Positions 45,506-54,705 of a stretch of DNA of 64,000 nucleotides are shown one piece after another. Position numbers and translations under genes: made by a program. A model generated the notes under the pieces. That model did not search any database. It was given only the letters and a program-made list of their open reading frames with translations, and was not told where the DNA came from. The stretch covers positions 806,001-870,000 of the forward strand of contig NZ_FTOB01000003.1 of the NCBI RefSeq assembly GCF_900156625.1. Reading direction: 5' to 3'. The DNA is from Zobellia uliginosa (GTDB lineage: Bacteria; Bacteroidota; Bacteroidia; Flavobacteriales; Flavobacteriaceae). Numbering within the stretch: the stretch's first letter is position 1; each line of letters begins with the position of its first letter.

Positions 45506-46597
45506 TCACAACCAATTCTTCCTCTTAAAATAAATTATCATACCTATAAAAAGAGCGATCATGACGCCCCATACGTAATAGTATCCATTTTTGTAATGCA
45601 GTTCGGGCATATGGTCAAAGTTCATACCATAGATACCGGCAATAAAGGTCAAGGGGATAAAAATGGAAGCCATAATGGTCAGTACCTTCATCACCTCGTT
45701 CATTTTATTGCTCATATTGCTCATGTACATTTCCATAAGGCTCATCGACATTTCCCTATATATTTGAATACTTTCGTTTATTTCCAACGAATGGTCAAGG
45801 GCATCGCGAAGAAAAACCTTGGTGTCTTTGGTGATAAGTGGATTTTCGGTATCGATCAAGCGACTGACCAACTCTTTAACGGGAAAGATCCAACGTCGTA
45901 TCCGCAACACCTCCTTTTTAATCATTTGGATTTCATGGGCGATTTCGGGAGTGGGGTTGTCATAGACCACTTCTTCCAACTCCTCTAGTTTATGGTTCAA
46001 ATGTTCGAGCACCACAAAATAATGGTCTACAATAGCGTCGATTAGGGCAAAAAACAGATAATCGGCCCCTCGTGTTCTTATACGGCCCGACTTATTCATG
46101 ATACGTTGCCTTACCCCTTTAAACACATCGTCATCCAATTCTTGAAAAACGAGCACACAGCTTTCCAATAAGACCATAGCTACATGTTCGTATACGATTT
46201 CTTGCTCTTTGTTGATGTACAACATTTTGAAAACCCCGAAAATATAATCCTCGTATTCATCAATTTTGGGCCGTTGATGGGTATCTACGACATCTTCCAA
46301 TACCAGGGGATTGAGTCCAAAACGTTTTCCTATTTTATCGATAAAACCTTCATCGCTGATTCCGACGATGTCGATCCATGATATTTCCGGCAGTTCTTTA
46401 TGGGCGACAATGGCATCGATATCTCCTGGAAGCTGTTCGCTTATGGTATTCTCATTGTATTTCAAAATGTTCACTACGCTGACTCCTCCTTCCCTACGCC
46501 CCATATAGGTAATGGTGCCCGGGGCTTTGCCCATTTTTTTCTGAAATTTAGATGCTTTTTTAGGAAGTATTTTTTCTAATCTTTTTCGTCTGGCCAT
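45506..46597 (-). CDS. corA: CorA-type magnesium/cobalt transporter
   Basis: This is a pentameric divalent-cation channel of 363 residues. The start at 46597 (MARRKRLEKILPKKASK) is preferred; the 34-codon extension is not family-like. The long cytoplasmic N-terminal domain has the LNPLVLEDVVDTHQRPKIDEY block (about 87-107) and a long helix. Two C-terminal membrane helices follow, with the pore signature GMN in AGIYGMNFDHMPEL between them (about 318-331) and a basic tail. It is monocistronic. Confidence 0.95.
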   Translation of the reverse strand: MARRKRLEKILPKKASKFQKKMGKAPGTITYMGRREGGVSVVNILKYNENTISEQLPGDIDAIVAHKELPEISWIDIVGISDEGFIDKIGKRFGLNPLVLEDVVDTHQRPKIDEYEDYIFGVFKMLYINKEQEIVYEHVAMVLLESCVLVFQELDDDVFKGVRQRIMNKSGRIRTRGADYLFFALIDAIVDHYFVVLEHLNHKLEELEEVVYDNPTPEIAHEIQMIKKEVLRIRRWIFPVKELVSRLIDTENPLITKDTKVFLRDALDHSLEINESIQIYREMSMSLMEMYMSNMSNKMNEVMKVLTIMASIFIPLTFIAGIYGMNFDHMPELHYKNGYYYVWGVMIALFIGMIIYFKRKNWL

Positions 46598-46637
46598 AAA
46601 CAGCGTAATTTTTATAAATATAGTAAGAAGAGGCCAA

Positions 46638-47435
46638 CTAGTTTTTTTGATCGGAAAAATGTAGCTCATGAAGCAGCAAACCTGAGCCAGGGGCCACATA
46701 AGTAAGCTTCATGGTAGTTTCCGCCCGTAGGGAATCTTGGAGGTCGGCCATAGACAGCTCCCCTTTTCCCAACTGGATCAAAGCGCCCATGATCATGCGT
46801 ATCTGATAGCGCATAAAGCCCTCTCCTTTTACGTGCAGGGCATAGCTTTCCTTAGGAAAAAAATTGGCCTTCAATACCTCGTTCGGTTTGAGTTCGCATG
46901 AATTAATGGTACGGAATGTGGTAGTGCCCTCTTGAAGGCGGGCGGTATAGGTCTTAAAATCATGGCTTCCTTCAAAAAGCTTGGCCGCCTTGATCATCAC
47001 ATCAATGTCCAAGGGCTGCAATATATTGGCCAAAAAGGGCGCACAGAAAGGATGGTTTTTTTCGCCATGGGAAAAGAGGTAAATGTATTCTTTTTGTTTT
47101 GCGTCTTGTATGATGTTAAAGACCTTATCCACCTCCTTAATGCTCAAGGCCCGGATGTCAGGCGGAAGGTTCTCGTTAAAAAAGTTAAGGAAGTCATTGA
47201 GGTTCTCAAGGGCCTGATCATCTACAAACAGTTCAAAAGCCATATTCAAGGCAGATACCTTTGCGTCGGTACGACCGGCACCCAATATCTTAAAAGAGCG
47301 GTCGGCCAAAACAAACTTTAGGGTTTTGCCCAGCATTCCCTCTATGGTTTTCTGTCTTGGTTGTTTTTGCCATCCACTATAGCGAAAACCGAGATACTGA
47401 ATACGTAGCAAATAGCAATAACGTTGTTTTTGCAT
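46638..47435 (-). CDS. TruA-family tRNA pseudouridine synthase, divergent
   Basis: This is a 265-residue TruA-superfamily protein that should isomerise uridine in RNA. The catalytic Asp57 is in GAGRTDAKVSAL. Canonical TruA has GRTDxGVHA at this point; here the Gly is Lys and the His is Ser. The N-terminal RIQYLGFRYSGWQKQ and the C-terminal GEGFMRYQIRMIMGALI (RNA-binding helix) are conserved. Other Flavobacteriaceae carry both a canonical TruA and such a paralogue, so the target may not be positions 38-40 of tRNA. The start at 47435 is used; a longer in-frame start at 47456 overlaps the divergent region. Confidence 0.85.
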   Translation of the reverse strand: MQKQRYCYLLRIQYLGFRYSGWQKQPRQKTIEGMLGKTLKFVLADRSFKILGAGRTDAKVSALNMAFELFVDDQALENLNDFLNFFNENLPPDIRALSIKEVDKVFNIIQDAKQKEYIYLFSHGEKNHPFCAPFLANILQPLDIDVMIKAAKLFEGSHDFKTYTARLQEGTTTFRTINSCELKPNEVLKANFFPKESYALHVKGEGFMRYQIRMIMGALIQLGKGELSMADLQDSLRAETTMKLTYVAPGSGLLLHELHFSDQKN

Positions 47436-47508
47436 GAATTTTCTCTTTAGGGCCAAGCTACTATTTTTTTTGTATTTTGTAGAGAATAACCTTCTAAACC
47501 CAATCGAT

Positions 47509-47946
47509 ATGACTTCTCAAAGTAGAACAAAGCCACCTGTGTGGTTTTGGATTGTAGGTGTTGTCGCTTTATTGTGGAATCTAATCGGTGTAGCGGCATA
47601 CTTGGCCGATGCCCTTATGAGCGTTGACCAACTAAACCAATTTACCCAAGAACAAAGATTGTTGTACGAATCGAGACCGATTTGGGTAACGGCTGCCTAT
47701 GCCTTTGCCGTCTGGGCCGGTACCCTCGGCTGTATAGCATTGCTTTTTAGAAAGAAATGGGCTTATACCGCCTTTTTAGTTTCTTTAATAGGGGTGCTTG
47801 TGCAAAACATATATCAATTTTTCTTGAGCGATACCCTTCAAGTAATGGGCGAAGGAGCCTTGACTTTAGCCCTTATGGTGATTATCATAAGTATTGCTCT
47901 GCTATTTTTTGCGAAATTCAGTTCTACTAAAGCTTGGATCTCCTAA
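47509..47946 (+). CDS. Four-helix integral membrane protein, unknown
   Basis: This is a 145-residue inner-membrane protein from the ATG at 47509 (MTSQSRTKPPVWFW); the longer in-frame extension covers the promoter region. Four hydrophobic segments lie at about 13-36, 60-80, 87-106 and 113-133. The opening SRTKPPVWFWIVGVVALLWN is seen in many bacterial sugar-transporter-like small membrane proteins, but I cannot name a function. It is monocistronic and divergent from the TruA-like gene. Confidence 0.8.
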   Translation: MTSQSRTKPPVWFWIVGVVALLWNLIGVAAYLADALMSVDQLNQFTQEQRLLYESRPIWVTAAYAFAVWAGTLGCIALLFRKKWAYTAFLVSLIGVLVQNIYQFFLSDTLQVMGEGALTLALMVIIISIALLFFAKFSSTKAWIS

Positions 47947-48142
47947 TATTGTCTTACTGAATCGCTTGAGTGGAATACAATGCATTTCAGTTCGGGTTTG
48001 ATGCCCTAGAGCAGGTAAATTAGGCTTTCACAAATAGCTCAACAAGGTATACTGTAGTTCAACGATTATTTTAAATAAACTGACAAAAAGGACGTTTTTT
48101 AGTCAGCTAAATCAATCCCTCACTCCTGGAAAACAACATTTT

Positions 48143-48625
48143 ATGAAGTTTATTTTAAAAATATTGCCTTGGAAAAAGACAATAAACGTGTCGATCGCGG
48201 TGATAGCACTACTCATTATTTTTAGTTTTTACGGGCTTTATACCAATTCCTTTTATCTGTTAAAACCTAACAACTACATTTTCCCCCTATTGAGCCTGAC
48301 CCATTTGACATTTCTATATGTGCTTTGGTTCAAAATCAAGGAAGATGAGTTGACGGACCCACAAATGCGCAATATTGAATACATTCTTTACGTAGTTTTT
48401 GCCGTATACGTCTTTAAGACTTTTGAATCCTTATTTATCTTAATAAGCTATTCCGAATTTCAGAACCATATTATCCCTGCCAGTTTCTTTCCTTTGGGTA
48501 TCCTTATTTTCTTGCTACACGTGGCTCTTTTGGGGCTTACCTTGCTAGCCATAAAATATAGAAAAGACCTGGTCGGCGATTATAAATTTGATGATATGAA
48601 CCAACATATCGATTCTTGGGAATGA
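48143..48625 (+). CDS. Four-helix integral membrane protein, unknown
   Basis: This is a 160-residue membrane protein with a basic N-terminus (MKFILKILPWKKTIN) and hydrophobic segments at about 15-34, 45-63, 78-102 and 111-140. The tail after 140 is acidic (KFDDMNQHIDSWE) and probably cytoplasmic. I recognise no family. It is followed after 18 bases by a terminator shared with the convergent lipoprotein gene. The preceding 196 bases (47947-48142) hold no other gene. Confidence 0.78.
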   Translation: MKFILKILPWKKTINVSIAVIALLIIFSFYGLYTNSFYLLKPNNYIFPLLSLTHLTFLYVLWFKIKEDELTDPQMRNIEYILYVVFAVYVFKTFESLFILISYSEFQNHIIPASFFPLGILIFLLHVALLGLTLLAIKYRKDLVGDYKFDDMNQHIDSWE

Positions 48626-48643
48626 CCTCCTTCCCTTTCAAAC

Positions 48644-48679
48644 AATAAAACCCCGTTGAAAAACGGGGTTTATTTTTTT
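48644..48679 (+). terminator. Bidirectional intrinsic terminator
   Basis: The stem AAACCCCGTT/AACGGGGTTT has a minimal GAA(A) loop and A/T runs on both sides. It ends the membrane-protein gene on the plus strand and the lipoprotein gene (stop at 48692) on the minus strand. Confidence 0.92.
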
Positions 48680-48691
48680 ATAAGGCTTTCC

Positions 48692-49582
48692 CTATCTGGT
48701 AACGCTTCCCGAAGGAAAGCTACCATCTACATTAGGGGCAATTTCCTGAACTCCCATGGCATCAGCGGCCACCATGCCTACCAAAGGCTTCAAGGTAAAT
48801 GGGGCGGCACTATTGTCTGGAAAAGGTTCGATGCTGATTACCGCAACCTTACCCCTTACATCCGTTGGAAAAACCAAGGGTGACGGCGCATTGACCAAAA
48901 GGTCTTCACCGGGAAAGCTTGGGCCAGGGTTGCTTCCACTGAACGGGGCTTGCTCATCGGCCGCATCCGTTGCGGTAAAGGTTCCCGTAGTGACCGGAAC
49001 ACCGTCGATGACTACCCATCCTTCGTACTTCCAGCCTGCTTCAAGTTCTGGTAATTTTAGTCCGGCTACTGCGCTTCCCGAGCTGTTGTCCAAAAACCAG
49101 ATGCCACTGTATTTTTCCTCATCGGCCCCTGTACCCGTTGGTGCGGCTATGATAAACTTCCCTTCGATATCATCAAAGGACGGAGCTACGGTACCCGTAC
49201 CCAAATTGGCGGTATCACCGTTAAAATCCCCTACGAAGATCTTGGTGTCGGCAGGTGCGGTCGATGGATCCGGATTCGGTTCTATGGACAATACAAAACT
49301 TGTAGCGCTGTTCAATATTTCAGCTTCCATTTCAAATTCGGTAGCGGAAAGCTTTCCCGAGTCATCTACCGAAAATGTACCTGTTGAAACAGGGGCTCCG
49401 TTTACAATGACCCAACCTTCATATAGATAGTCATCTCCCAAATTTTCCAACCCTGTCAAATTCAGGTTTAAGGAAGACGCCTCGGGTAGCATCACCGTAT
49501 CATCATCGTCATCACTACACGAAACAACCAATAGCCCGAAGAGCGCAATGAAGAGTCCTGCTTTAATTTTACAATTTTTCAT
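48692..49582 (-). CDS. Lipoprotein with two anti-sigma-K-like repeats
   Basis: This is a 296-residue lipoprotein (LLVVSC, Cys22, then five Asp). It consists of two homologous halves. The first has YEGWVIVNGAPVSTGTFSV near 53-71 and FVLSIEPNPDPSTAPADTKI near 96-115. The second has YEGWVVIDGVPVTTGTFTA near 188-206 and AVISIEPFPDNSAAP near 246-260. Each half resembles the C-terminal domain of RskA (anti-sigma-K factor), which is normally on the outer face of the membrane. No sigma factor or transmembrane anti-sigma part is present, so it is more likely a stand-alone surface or periplasmic binding domain. Confidence 0.8.
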   Translation of the reverse strand: MKNCKIKAGLFIALFGLLVVSCSDDDDDTVMLPEASSLNLNLTGLENLGDDYLYEGWVIVNGAPVSTGTFSVDDSGKLSATEFEMEAEILNSATSFVLSIEPNPDPSTAPADTKIFVGDFNGDTANLGTGTVAPSFDDIEGKFIIAAPTGTGADEEKYSGIWFLDNSSGSAVAGLKLPELEAGWKYEGWVVIDGVPVTTGTFTATDAADEQAPFSGSNPGPSFPGEDLLVNAPSPLVFPTDVRGKVAVISIEPFPDNSAAPFTLKPLVGMVAADAMGVQEIAPNVDGSFPSGSVTR

Positions 49583-49971
49583 TTTTTTAAGTTTTTAGAT
49601 TATGGGTCAAAATAAAGGGAGGAGTATAACAAGAGTATCACAGAAACATAAACTTTCAATAACCGCGGTATCACGCCAGTGTTAATTGCCTAGCAATTAG
49701 GCTTCCTCAACCTATATAAAGGGACTCATTCTAAAAAAAATGTAAAGAAATGGTATAGTATTACGACCAAACTCCAATATAGAATGAAATACCCCCTGTA
49801 CTTTCTCCCCAAAAGGTATGGCCCGTTAAGCAATCATTGTTTGGCAACCTGTTGATTATCAGTTTAAAATGCAATACGTGCAGCTAGTAGCCCTAGCCTT
49901 GCCGTTTATCTGTTTTAAATGGGGTTGTGATGATTATGTGATACTTTTTGATTTCATTCGTAAGCTGTATG
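49583..49971. other. Divergent intergenic region
   Basis: The 389 bases between the lipoprotein gene and the two-component pair should hold both promoters. I see a small inverted repeat AATTGC/GCAATT near 49684-49698 and no gene. No exact -7 box with a well-placed -33 element was found by eye. Confidence 0.4.
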
Positions 49972-50670
49972 ATGAAAGAAATATTGATTATTGAAGATGA
50001 TCCAGAAATCATCAAACTCTTGGAAATCCACCTTACGGATCTTATTTATAAGACCTCGAAAGCCATGGATGGTGCGGAAGGACTGAAAATGGCCTTGGAA
50101 AATAACTATGATCTTATATTGTTGGATTTAACCCTTCCCAGTATGGATGGAGTTGAAATATGCAAGAGTTTACGGGCCGAAAAGAACACGCCGATTATAA
50201 TGCTTACGGCGAAGTCGGAAGAAATTGACCGTGTTTTAGGCTTAGAGATCGGGGCCGACGACTACATTACCAAACCCTTTAGCATACGGGAACTATTGGC
50301 GCGTATCAAGGCGGTATTGCGCCGCACGGATGCCCAGGAAGCCCAAGCCGACAATACGGCGACCATTTCTTGTGAAGGACTTTTTATAGACATAGACAAA
50401 AGAAAGGTGATTCTGAACGATACCAAGGTGGAACTTTCCCCAAAAGAATTTGAGCTTTTGGTCTTAATGGCCTCTAATCCGGGGCGTAACTATACCCGAA
50501 CCCAATTATTGAATATGATATGGGGCTATAATTTTGAAGGATACGAACATACGGTAAACTCACATATCAACCGATTACGGGCCAAGATAGAATCGGATAT
50601 GGCCAATCCCGTGTATATATTAACGACTTGGGGCGTAGGCTATAAGTTTAATGAAGATATCACTTTATGA
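49972..50670 (+). CDS. OmpR/PhoB-family response regulator
   Basis: This is a 232-residue DNA-binding response regulator. The receiver has IIEDDPE (residues 6-12), phospho-acceptor Asp52 in LLDLTLP and Lys in YITKPFS (about 102). The winged-helix domain (about 132-230) has ELSPKEFELLVLMASNPGR and the recognition helix region YEHTVNSHINRLRAKIE. The start MKEILIIEDD at 49972 is preferred; an ATG immediately before it is equally possible. The stop overlaps the histidine-kinase ATG by four bases, so the two are coupled. Confidence 0.95.
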   Translation: MKEILIIEDDPEIIKLLEIHLTDLIYKTSKAMDGAEGLKMALENNYDLILLDLTLPSMDGVEICKSLRAEKNTPIIMLTAKSEEIDRVLGLEIGADDYITKPFSIRELLARIKAVLRRTDAQEAQADNTATISCEGLFIDIDKRKVILNDTKVELSPKEFELLVLMASNPGRNYTRTQLLNMIWGYNFEGYEHTVNSHINRLRAKIESDMANPVYILTTWGVGYKFNEDITL

Positions 50671-52160
50671 GTCAAAATGAAAAGACCTTGACGCCCAAGC
50701 TGATCAAAAAACTTTGGTTGGCCTTTGTACTCCTTGTTTTGTTGATGGGGTCCTCCTATATATTTATCACGGGCTATTTTGCCAATAAATATAGCCAAGA
50801 AACCACACAACGCCTTAATGCCGACGTGGCCCATCATGTAATTGCCGAAAAATTTAAGGATGCCTCCCCCTTTCTTGAAGACGGCAGCGTAAATAAGCCC
50901 TTATTCGGTGACCTGATGCACGATATGATGGCCGTTAACCAAAGTATCGAGGTCTATTTATTGAATGAAGCCGGCGATGTTCTGTATTCGGTCGTTTTAG
51001 ACCATGGGGATAAAAGTTCCATAAAAACGGTTTCCTTGGCCCCTATTCAATCGTTCATTAAAAATAAAGGGGAACGTTTTGTTTTAGGCGATGACCCTAG
51101 AAACCCCGGGGAACAAAAGATTTTTTCGGCGGCCCCCTACTCCGTCGATGGTCGTAACGGATATATCTATATCGTGCTGGCCGGAAAGAAATTTCAAGAA
51201 ATTAGCGATAACCTTATGGGTCAGTATTTTGCCAAACTCGGTATCGGGGCTACCTTTCTTACCATGCTCTTTTCATTGGTCATCGGCCTTATGGCCATTT
51301 GGTTTTTGACCAAAAACCTAAGGTTGATTACACAGACCGTACGCAAATTTCACGATGGTGACCTCGAAGCCCGAATTGCCAATCCGCAAGATTCTGATAT
51401 TGAGGTGTTCGCCAAATCGTTCAATGAAATGGCCGATAGTATTGTGGGCAATATGGATAAAATGAAATCGGTAGACCACTTGCGCAGGGAACTCATTGCC
51501 AATGTGTCCCATGACCTTAGAACGCCCTTGGCCATTCTAAAAGGATATATAGAGACCTTACAGATAAAAAACGACACCCTTTCCGAAGAACAAAAAGAAG
51601 AGTACTTGCAGATTACACATGACAATGTGGACAAGCTTTCGAATTTGGTAAACCAACTCTTTGAATATTCAAAACTAGAGGCGGAACAGGTTACCCCTGT
51701 AAAAGAACCCTTTTCCATTACAGAGCTCTCACACGACCTGATCGCTAAATTCAGGGTGCTTGCCGAACAAAAGCAAATAGAACTTCAATTGGACAACCCC
51801 AAAGAGAACTGTATGGTCTTTGCCGATGTAAGCCTTGTGGAAAGGGCCTTGCAGAACCTAATAGAGAATGCCCTAAAATATACCGAAGCCAATGGTAAGG
51901 TGACCCTATCCTTACAGAAAAAAGGAAAAAACGTAGAGATAAATATTACCGATACCGGAACAGGCATACCCGTGAACGAGCAACCCTTTATATTCGACCG
52001 CTATAAGCAAGTGGATAAAAGTGCCAAAAAACATGGCGTCGGACTAGGTTTGGCCATAGTCAAAAAGATAATGGACCTACATGATACTACCATTACGGTT
52101 TTGAGCAAACCCAAGGAAGGGAGTTCATTTATCTTCAACCTACCGGCCTACCAAATATAG
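50667..52160 (+). CDS. Membrane sensor histidine kinase
   Basis: This is a 497-residue two-pass sensor kinase, the partner of the OmpR-type regulator. The first membrane helix is at about 14-34, followed by a periplasmic sensing domain of about 155 residues and a second helix at about 192-214. A HAMP linker follows (TKNLRLITQTVRKFHDGDLEARI). The phospho-acceptor is in LIANVSHDLRTPLA (about 277), and the ATPase domain has LIENALKYTEA, DTGTGI and GVGLGLAIVKKI. The periplasmic domain has no recognisable ligand site. A terminator follows directly. Confidence 0.95.
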   Translation: MSQNEKTLTPKLIKKLWLAFVLLVLLMGSSYIFITGYFANKYSQETTQRLNADVAHHVIAEKFKDASPFLEDGSVNKPLFGDLMHDMMAVNQSIEVYLLNEAGDVLYSVVLDHGDKSSIKTVSLAPIQSFIKNKGERFVLGDDPRNPGEQKIFSAAPYSVDGRNGYIYIVLAGKKFQEISDNLMGQYFAKLGIGATFLTMLFSLVIGLMAIWFLTKNLRLITQTVRKFHDGDLEARIANPQDSDIEVFAKSFNEMADSIVGNMDKMKSVDHLRRELIANVSHDLRTPLAILKGYIETLQIKNDTLSEEQKEEYLQITHDNVDKLSNLVNQLFEYSKLEAEQVTPVKEPFSITELSHDLIAKFRVLAEQKQIELQLDNPKENCMVFADVSLVERALQNLIENALKYTEANGKVTLSLQKKGKNVEINITDTGTGIPVNEQPFIFDRYKQVDKSAKKHGVGLGLAIVKKIMDLHDTTITVLSKPKEGSSFIFNLPAYQI

Positions 52161-52196
52161 AAAAGGCCTAGAGCGTATAAAGCTTAGGCCTTTTTT
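52161..52196 (+). terminator. Intrinsic terminator after the two-component operon
   Basis: The stem AAAAGGCCTA/TAGGCCTTTT with a 13-15-base loop is followed by T residues and begins at the base after the histidine-kinase stop codon. It is weaker on the minus strand but may also serve the alginate-lyase gene ending at 52223. Confidence 0.85.
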
Positions 52197-52222
52197 AGTA
52201 TAATCTTGTCTCGGTTCAATCC

Positions 52223-54556
52223 TTATTGGAAAATGACGCCCAAATCGCCCCCATCGGTAGCTTTTCCCTTTAGGGGGGAATCTGCACTTAAGGTATATGA
52301 CGATTCATCGGAGAACCTAGGGTCTAGGTCCCATTGGTTTTCCACCAAGTATTTCTGGTCTCCCGTTACCACGAGTTTCTCGGAATTGCTCAAGGCGTTA
52401 TTCCGGACTTTTACGATAGGTTCCCCAACTACCAAGTGCATTTGAATCGCCTTACTGTCCCTAAAAATATTGTTTTTGATATCGATTTCCTGTACGCCGT
52501 AGAGTGAGATGGCCGACTTGTATTTATTTTTCTTGCCGAACCCGACCTTATCGAATACATTGTGGTCGACTTCTAGAAAAGGTCCGAAGGTACTTTCGTC
52601 CTTACCGCCTCTATACAATCGCAATGCCGCTCCTTGTAGTTCACTGATGATATTGTTCTTCATGATGACGTACTCTACATTATAGGCCCCGATATCATCG
52701 GTTTCGGTGTCTAGTGCGGCAATGCTTCCCGTAATTTTTCTGAAGGTCGAATTTTTGATGCTAATGGTATCGGCAAAAGTGCCCTTTGAAACCCTTAACA
52801 CATCAAAAGAATGGTTGACGACCATATCTTTGAACTCACATTTATCGATAAACAACTTATAGTTTTCTATCATTGAGTTTTTACTCGTGCTTATGACGGA
52901 ATTACCCGCGTAATCAGGGGATTTTGCGCCGTCAAAGCTTATGTTCTCCAAAGACAGGCTTCCTCCATCTTGGATCTCGAAGGCCATCATTCTTTCAAAG
53001 AGGATATTGGCCTTTTCTTTTCCTTCCGTTTTAACGGAAAGGGGGTGGTCTATTTTTACGGCCTTGGTCAACAAATAGGTGCCGCCTTCTTCCAAAACCA
53101 TGATATCTCCTGCCTCGGACTTCTTTACTTCATCATATAAGGTGTTGATTCCCGCTTTTACCTTGATCGTTTTACCAGAGTTCAGGGCAACGGTTTTGTC
53201 TTCCTTGGAATACCAAGTTACGCCTGTATTTTCCTTAGTGGCGATATTCGGACTTATGCTTATCTTATGCTTTATTTTTTTTGAGGTAGGAATCAAGAAG
53301 CCTTGCTCGTTTTTTACCAATTGAATATCGGCCTTTACAAAGCCTTTTTCAATAGTGGTTTCAGAATTCTTTCCGAGGATATTGTTTTTAAAGCTAATTC
53401 CACTAATGTCATCGTTAATGGTGAAGATATCCTTCTTGGTATCGTTATAAATGATATTCCTTGAAAATTCGGAAGTTCTCGGAGCTTGACTCCTTTCTTC
53501 GTCGCTACCGGCGCCAAAAAGGATATTTTCACAATTCACAAAAGTGTTGTTGTTTACTTTTGAATCGATTACCGGAACATAACGGTTTGGCGGGGAATCG
53601 GGTACGCCGTTCATCATAACGAAGGCGCCTCTAAAACGATATCCCGTTAGCCCTATGTGGTAATTGTTAATGACCGTCTGACTTTCATTAATTACCCGAA
53701 CCCCGCCTGTACTGGGCTTACCGTTGCCGATAAAAACATTGCCGTCGACCAGGGTTTCATTACCATGACGCATGGTTAAGGTTCCCGTGCACTCAAAGAA
53801 GGTGTTATACTTAAAAGTGTTCTGGCAAGACTTGTTCGAGATGATCTCGTGTTCGCCATTGCAGCGGTCGAAGTAATTGGACGCTACCAAAGTGTTGGAA
53901 TTTTCCATGGCATGATGGCTGGTTCCAATTCGTAAGGTTTCGCCGCCATTATTTCCATAGGTGGGGCGTGGACCAAAATAATTATGGTCTATTTTATGGT
54001 TGTTCTCCCTGCTATCTTCTGTGTCGAGGCCGACGATCATGGTGACGCCCAGGTTCTTTTTTCCCACAATATGGTTGTGGTCAATACGGTTGTTTTTACC
54101 ATAAATGGTTATCCAGTAATCCTGTACCTGACGCTCGGGGTTGTTGAAATTGTCAATAACACATTCCGTCAAGCGGCTATGGTTGGCCATTTTATCGCGG
54201 TCCTTCCTAAAGGAAATCACCGCATTGGTCGGTGTATGTCCGTTTTTAAAGACCAGACCTTTTACGATCAAATAGTTACCGGCAATCCTAAGGTTCGATT
54301 CGCCTTCCAAGGTCACCTTCCCTTTTTCTTCTACCGTAAGGGTAATAGGCTTTTCCGCCGTACCTTCCGCTTCAAATAGAAGTTCGGAGTCTTTCCATAT
54401 ACCCTTGGCAAGAACAATACTATCGCCCGGTTGTACGGTTCTGAGCGCTTTATTAAATTCCGCTACGTTCTTGACCGTACTTTTTTGTTGTGCCGTTACA
54501 AAAGAGAACGTACCGATAAGAAAAATAAAAGAAAGAAAATGGTGTAAGTGTCTCAT
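52223..54556 (-). CDS. PL6 alginate lyase (second PL6 of the cluster)
   Basis: This is a secreted polysaccharide lyase of family 6 (chondroitinase-B fold), 777 residues, with signal peptide ending FVTAQ. The N-terminal parallel beta-helix (about 25-430) carries the catalytic Lys242 in IISNKS and Arg263 in TMRHGN, 21 residues apart as in PL6 enzymes, and the calcium-site Glu in NGEHE. The C-terminal half (about 460-770) is a second beta-helix domain. It depolymerises alginate by beta-elimination, with G- or MG-block preference typical for the family. It has its own promoter and operator pair just upstream. The order PL6-PL7-PL6 recalls alyA4-alyA5-alyA6 of Zobellia galactanivorans. Confidence 0.93.
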   Translation of the reverse strand: MRHLHHFLSFIFLIGTFSFVTAQQKSTVKNVAEFNKALRTVQPGDSIVLAKGIWKDSELLFEAEGTAEKPITLTVEEKGKVTLEGESNLRIAGNYLIVKGLVFKNGHTPTNAVISFRKDRDKMANHSRLTECVIDNFNNPERQVQDYWITIYGKNNRIDHNHIVGKKNLGVTMIVGLDTEDSRENNHKIDHNYFGPRPTYGNNGGETLRIGTSHHAMENSNTLVASNYFDRCNGEHEIISNKSCQNTFKYNTFFECTGTLTMRHGNETLVDGNVFIGNGKPSTGGVRVINESQTVINNYHIGLTGYRFRGAFVMMNGVPDSPPNRYVPVIDSKVNNNTFVNCENILFGAGSDEERSQAPRTSEFSRNIIYNDTKKDIFTINDDISGISFKNNILGKNSETTIEKGFVKADIQLVKNEQGFLIPTSKKIKHKISISPNIATKENTGVTWYSKEDKTVALNSGKTIKVKAGINTLYDEVKKSEAGDIMVLEEGGTYLLTKAVKIDHPLSVKTEGKEKANILFERMMAFEIQDGGSLSLENISFDGAKSPDYAGNSVISTSKNSMIENYKLFIDKCEFKDMVVNHSFDVLRVSKGTFADTISIKNSTFRKITGSIAALDTETDDIGAYNVEYVIMKNNIISELQGAALRLYRGGKDESTFGPFLEVDHNVFDKVGFGKKNKYKSAISLYGVQEIDIKNNIFRDSKAIQMHLVVGEPIVKVRNNALSNSEKLVVTGDQKYLVENQWDLDPRFSDESSYTLSADSPLKGKATDGGDLGVIFQ

Positions 54557-54565
54557 ATATTTAAA

Positions 54566-54590
54566 TTGGTTAACCAGTTTGGTTTACCAA
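54566..54590 (-). promoter_or_regulatory. Tandem operator pair upstream of the second PL6 gene
   Basis: Two palindromes sit side by side: TTGGTTAACCAG (54566-54577) and TTGGTTTACCAA (54579-54590), centres 13 bases apart. The second overlaps the -7 box of the promoter at 54588-54618. TTGGTnnACCAA is the kind of site bound by GntR/FadR-type regulators of uronate genes (UxuR/ExuR). The same pair with the same spacing occurs at 58277-58301. Confidence 0.85.
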
Positions 54591-54618
54591 AAATACATAT
54601 TATTACAGAACAGGCAAA
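54588..54618 (-). promoter_or_regulatory. Promoter of the second PL6 gene
   Basis: On the minus strand, TTTG (54618-54615) is followed after exactly 19 bases by TATTTTTG (54595-54588), a perfect match to TTTG-N19-TAnnTTTG. Transcription would start near 54581, inside the operator pair, giving a leader of about 25 bases. Confidence 0.8.
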
Positions 54619-54705
54619 TATTTAACACAAAATCGGGGTTTAATCTATAGAACACGCCGCTTAAATCGTATCAATCCAATACGAAGGCATTTGCTTTACG
54701 CGGGA

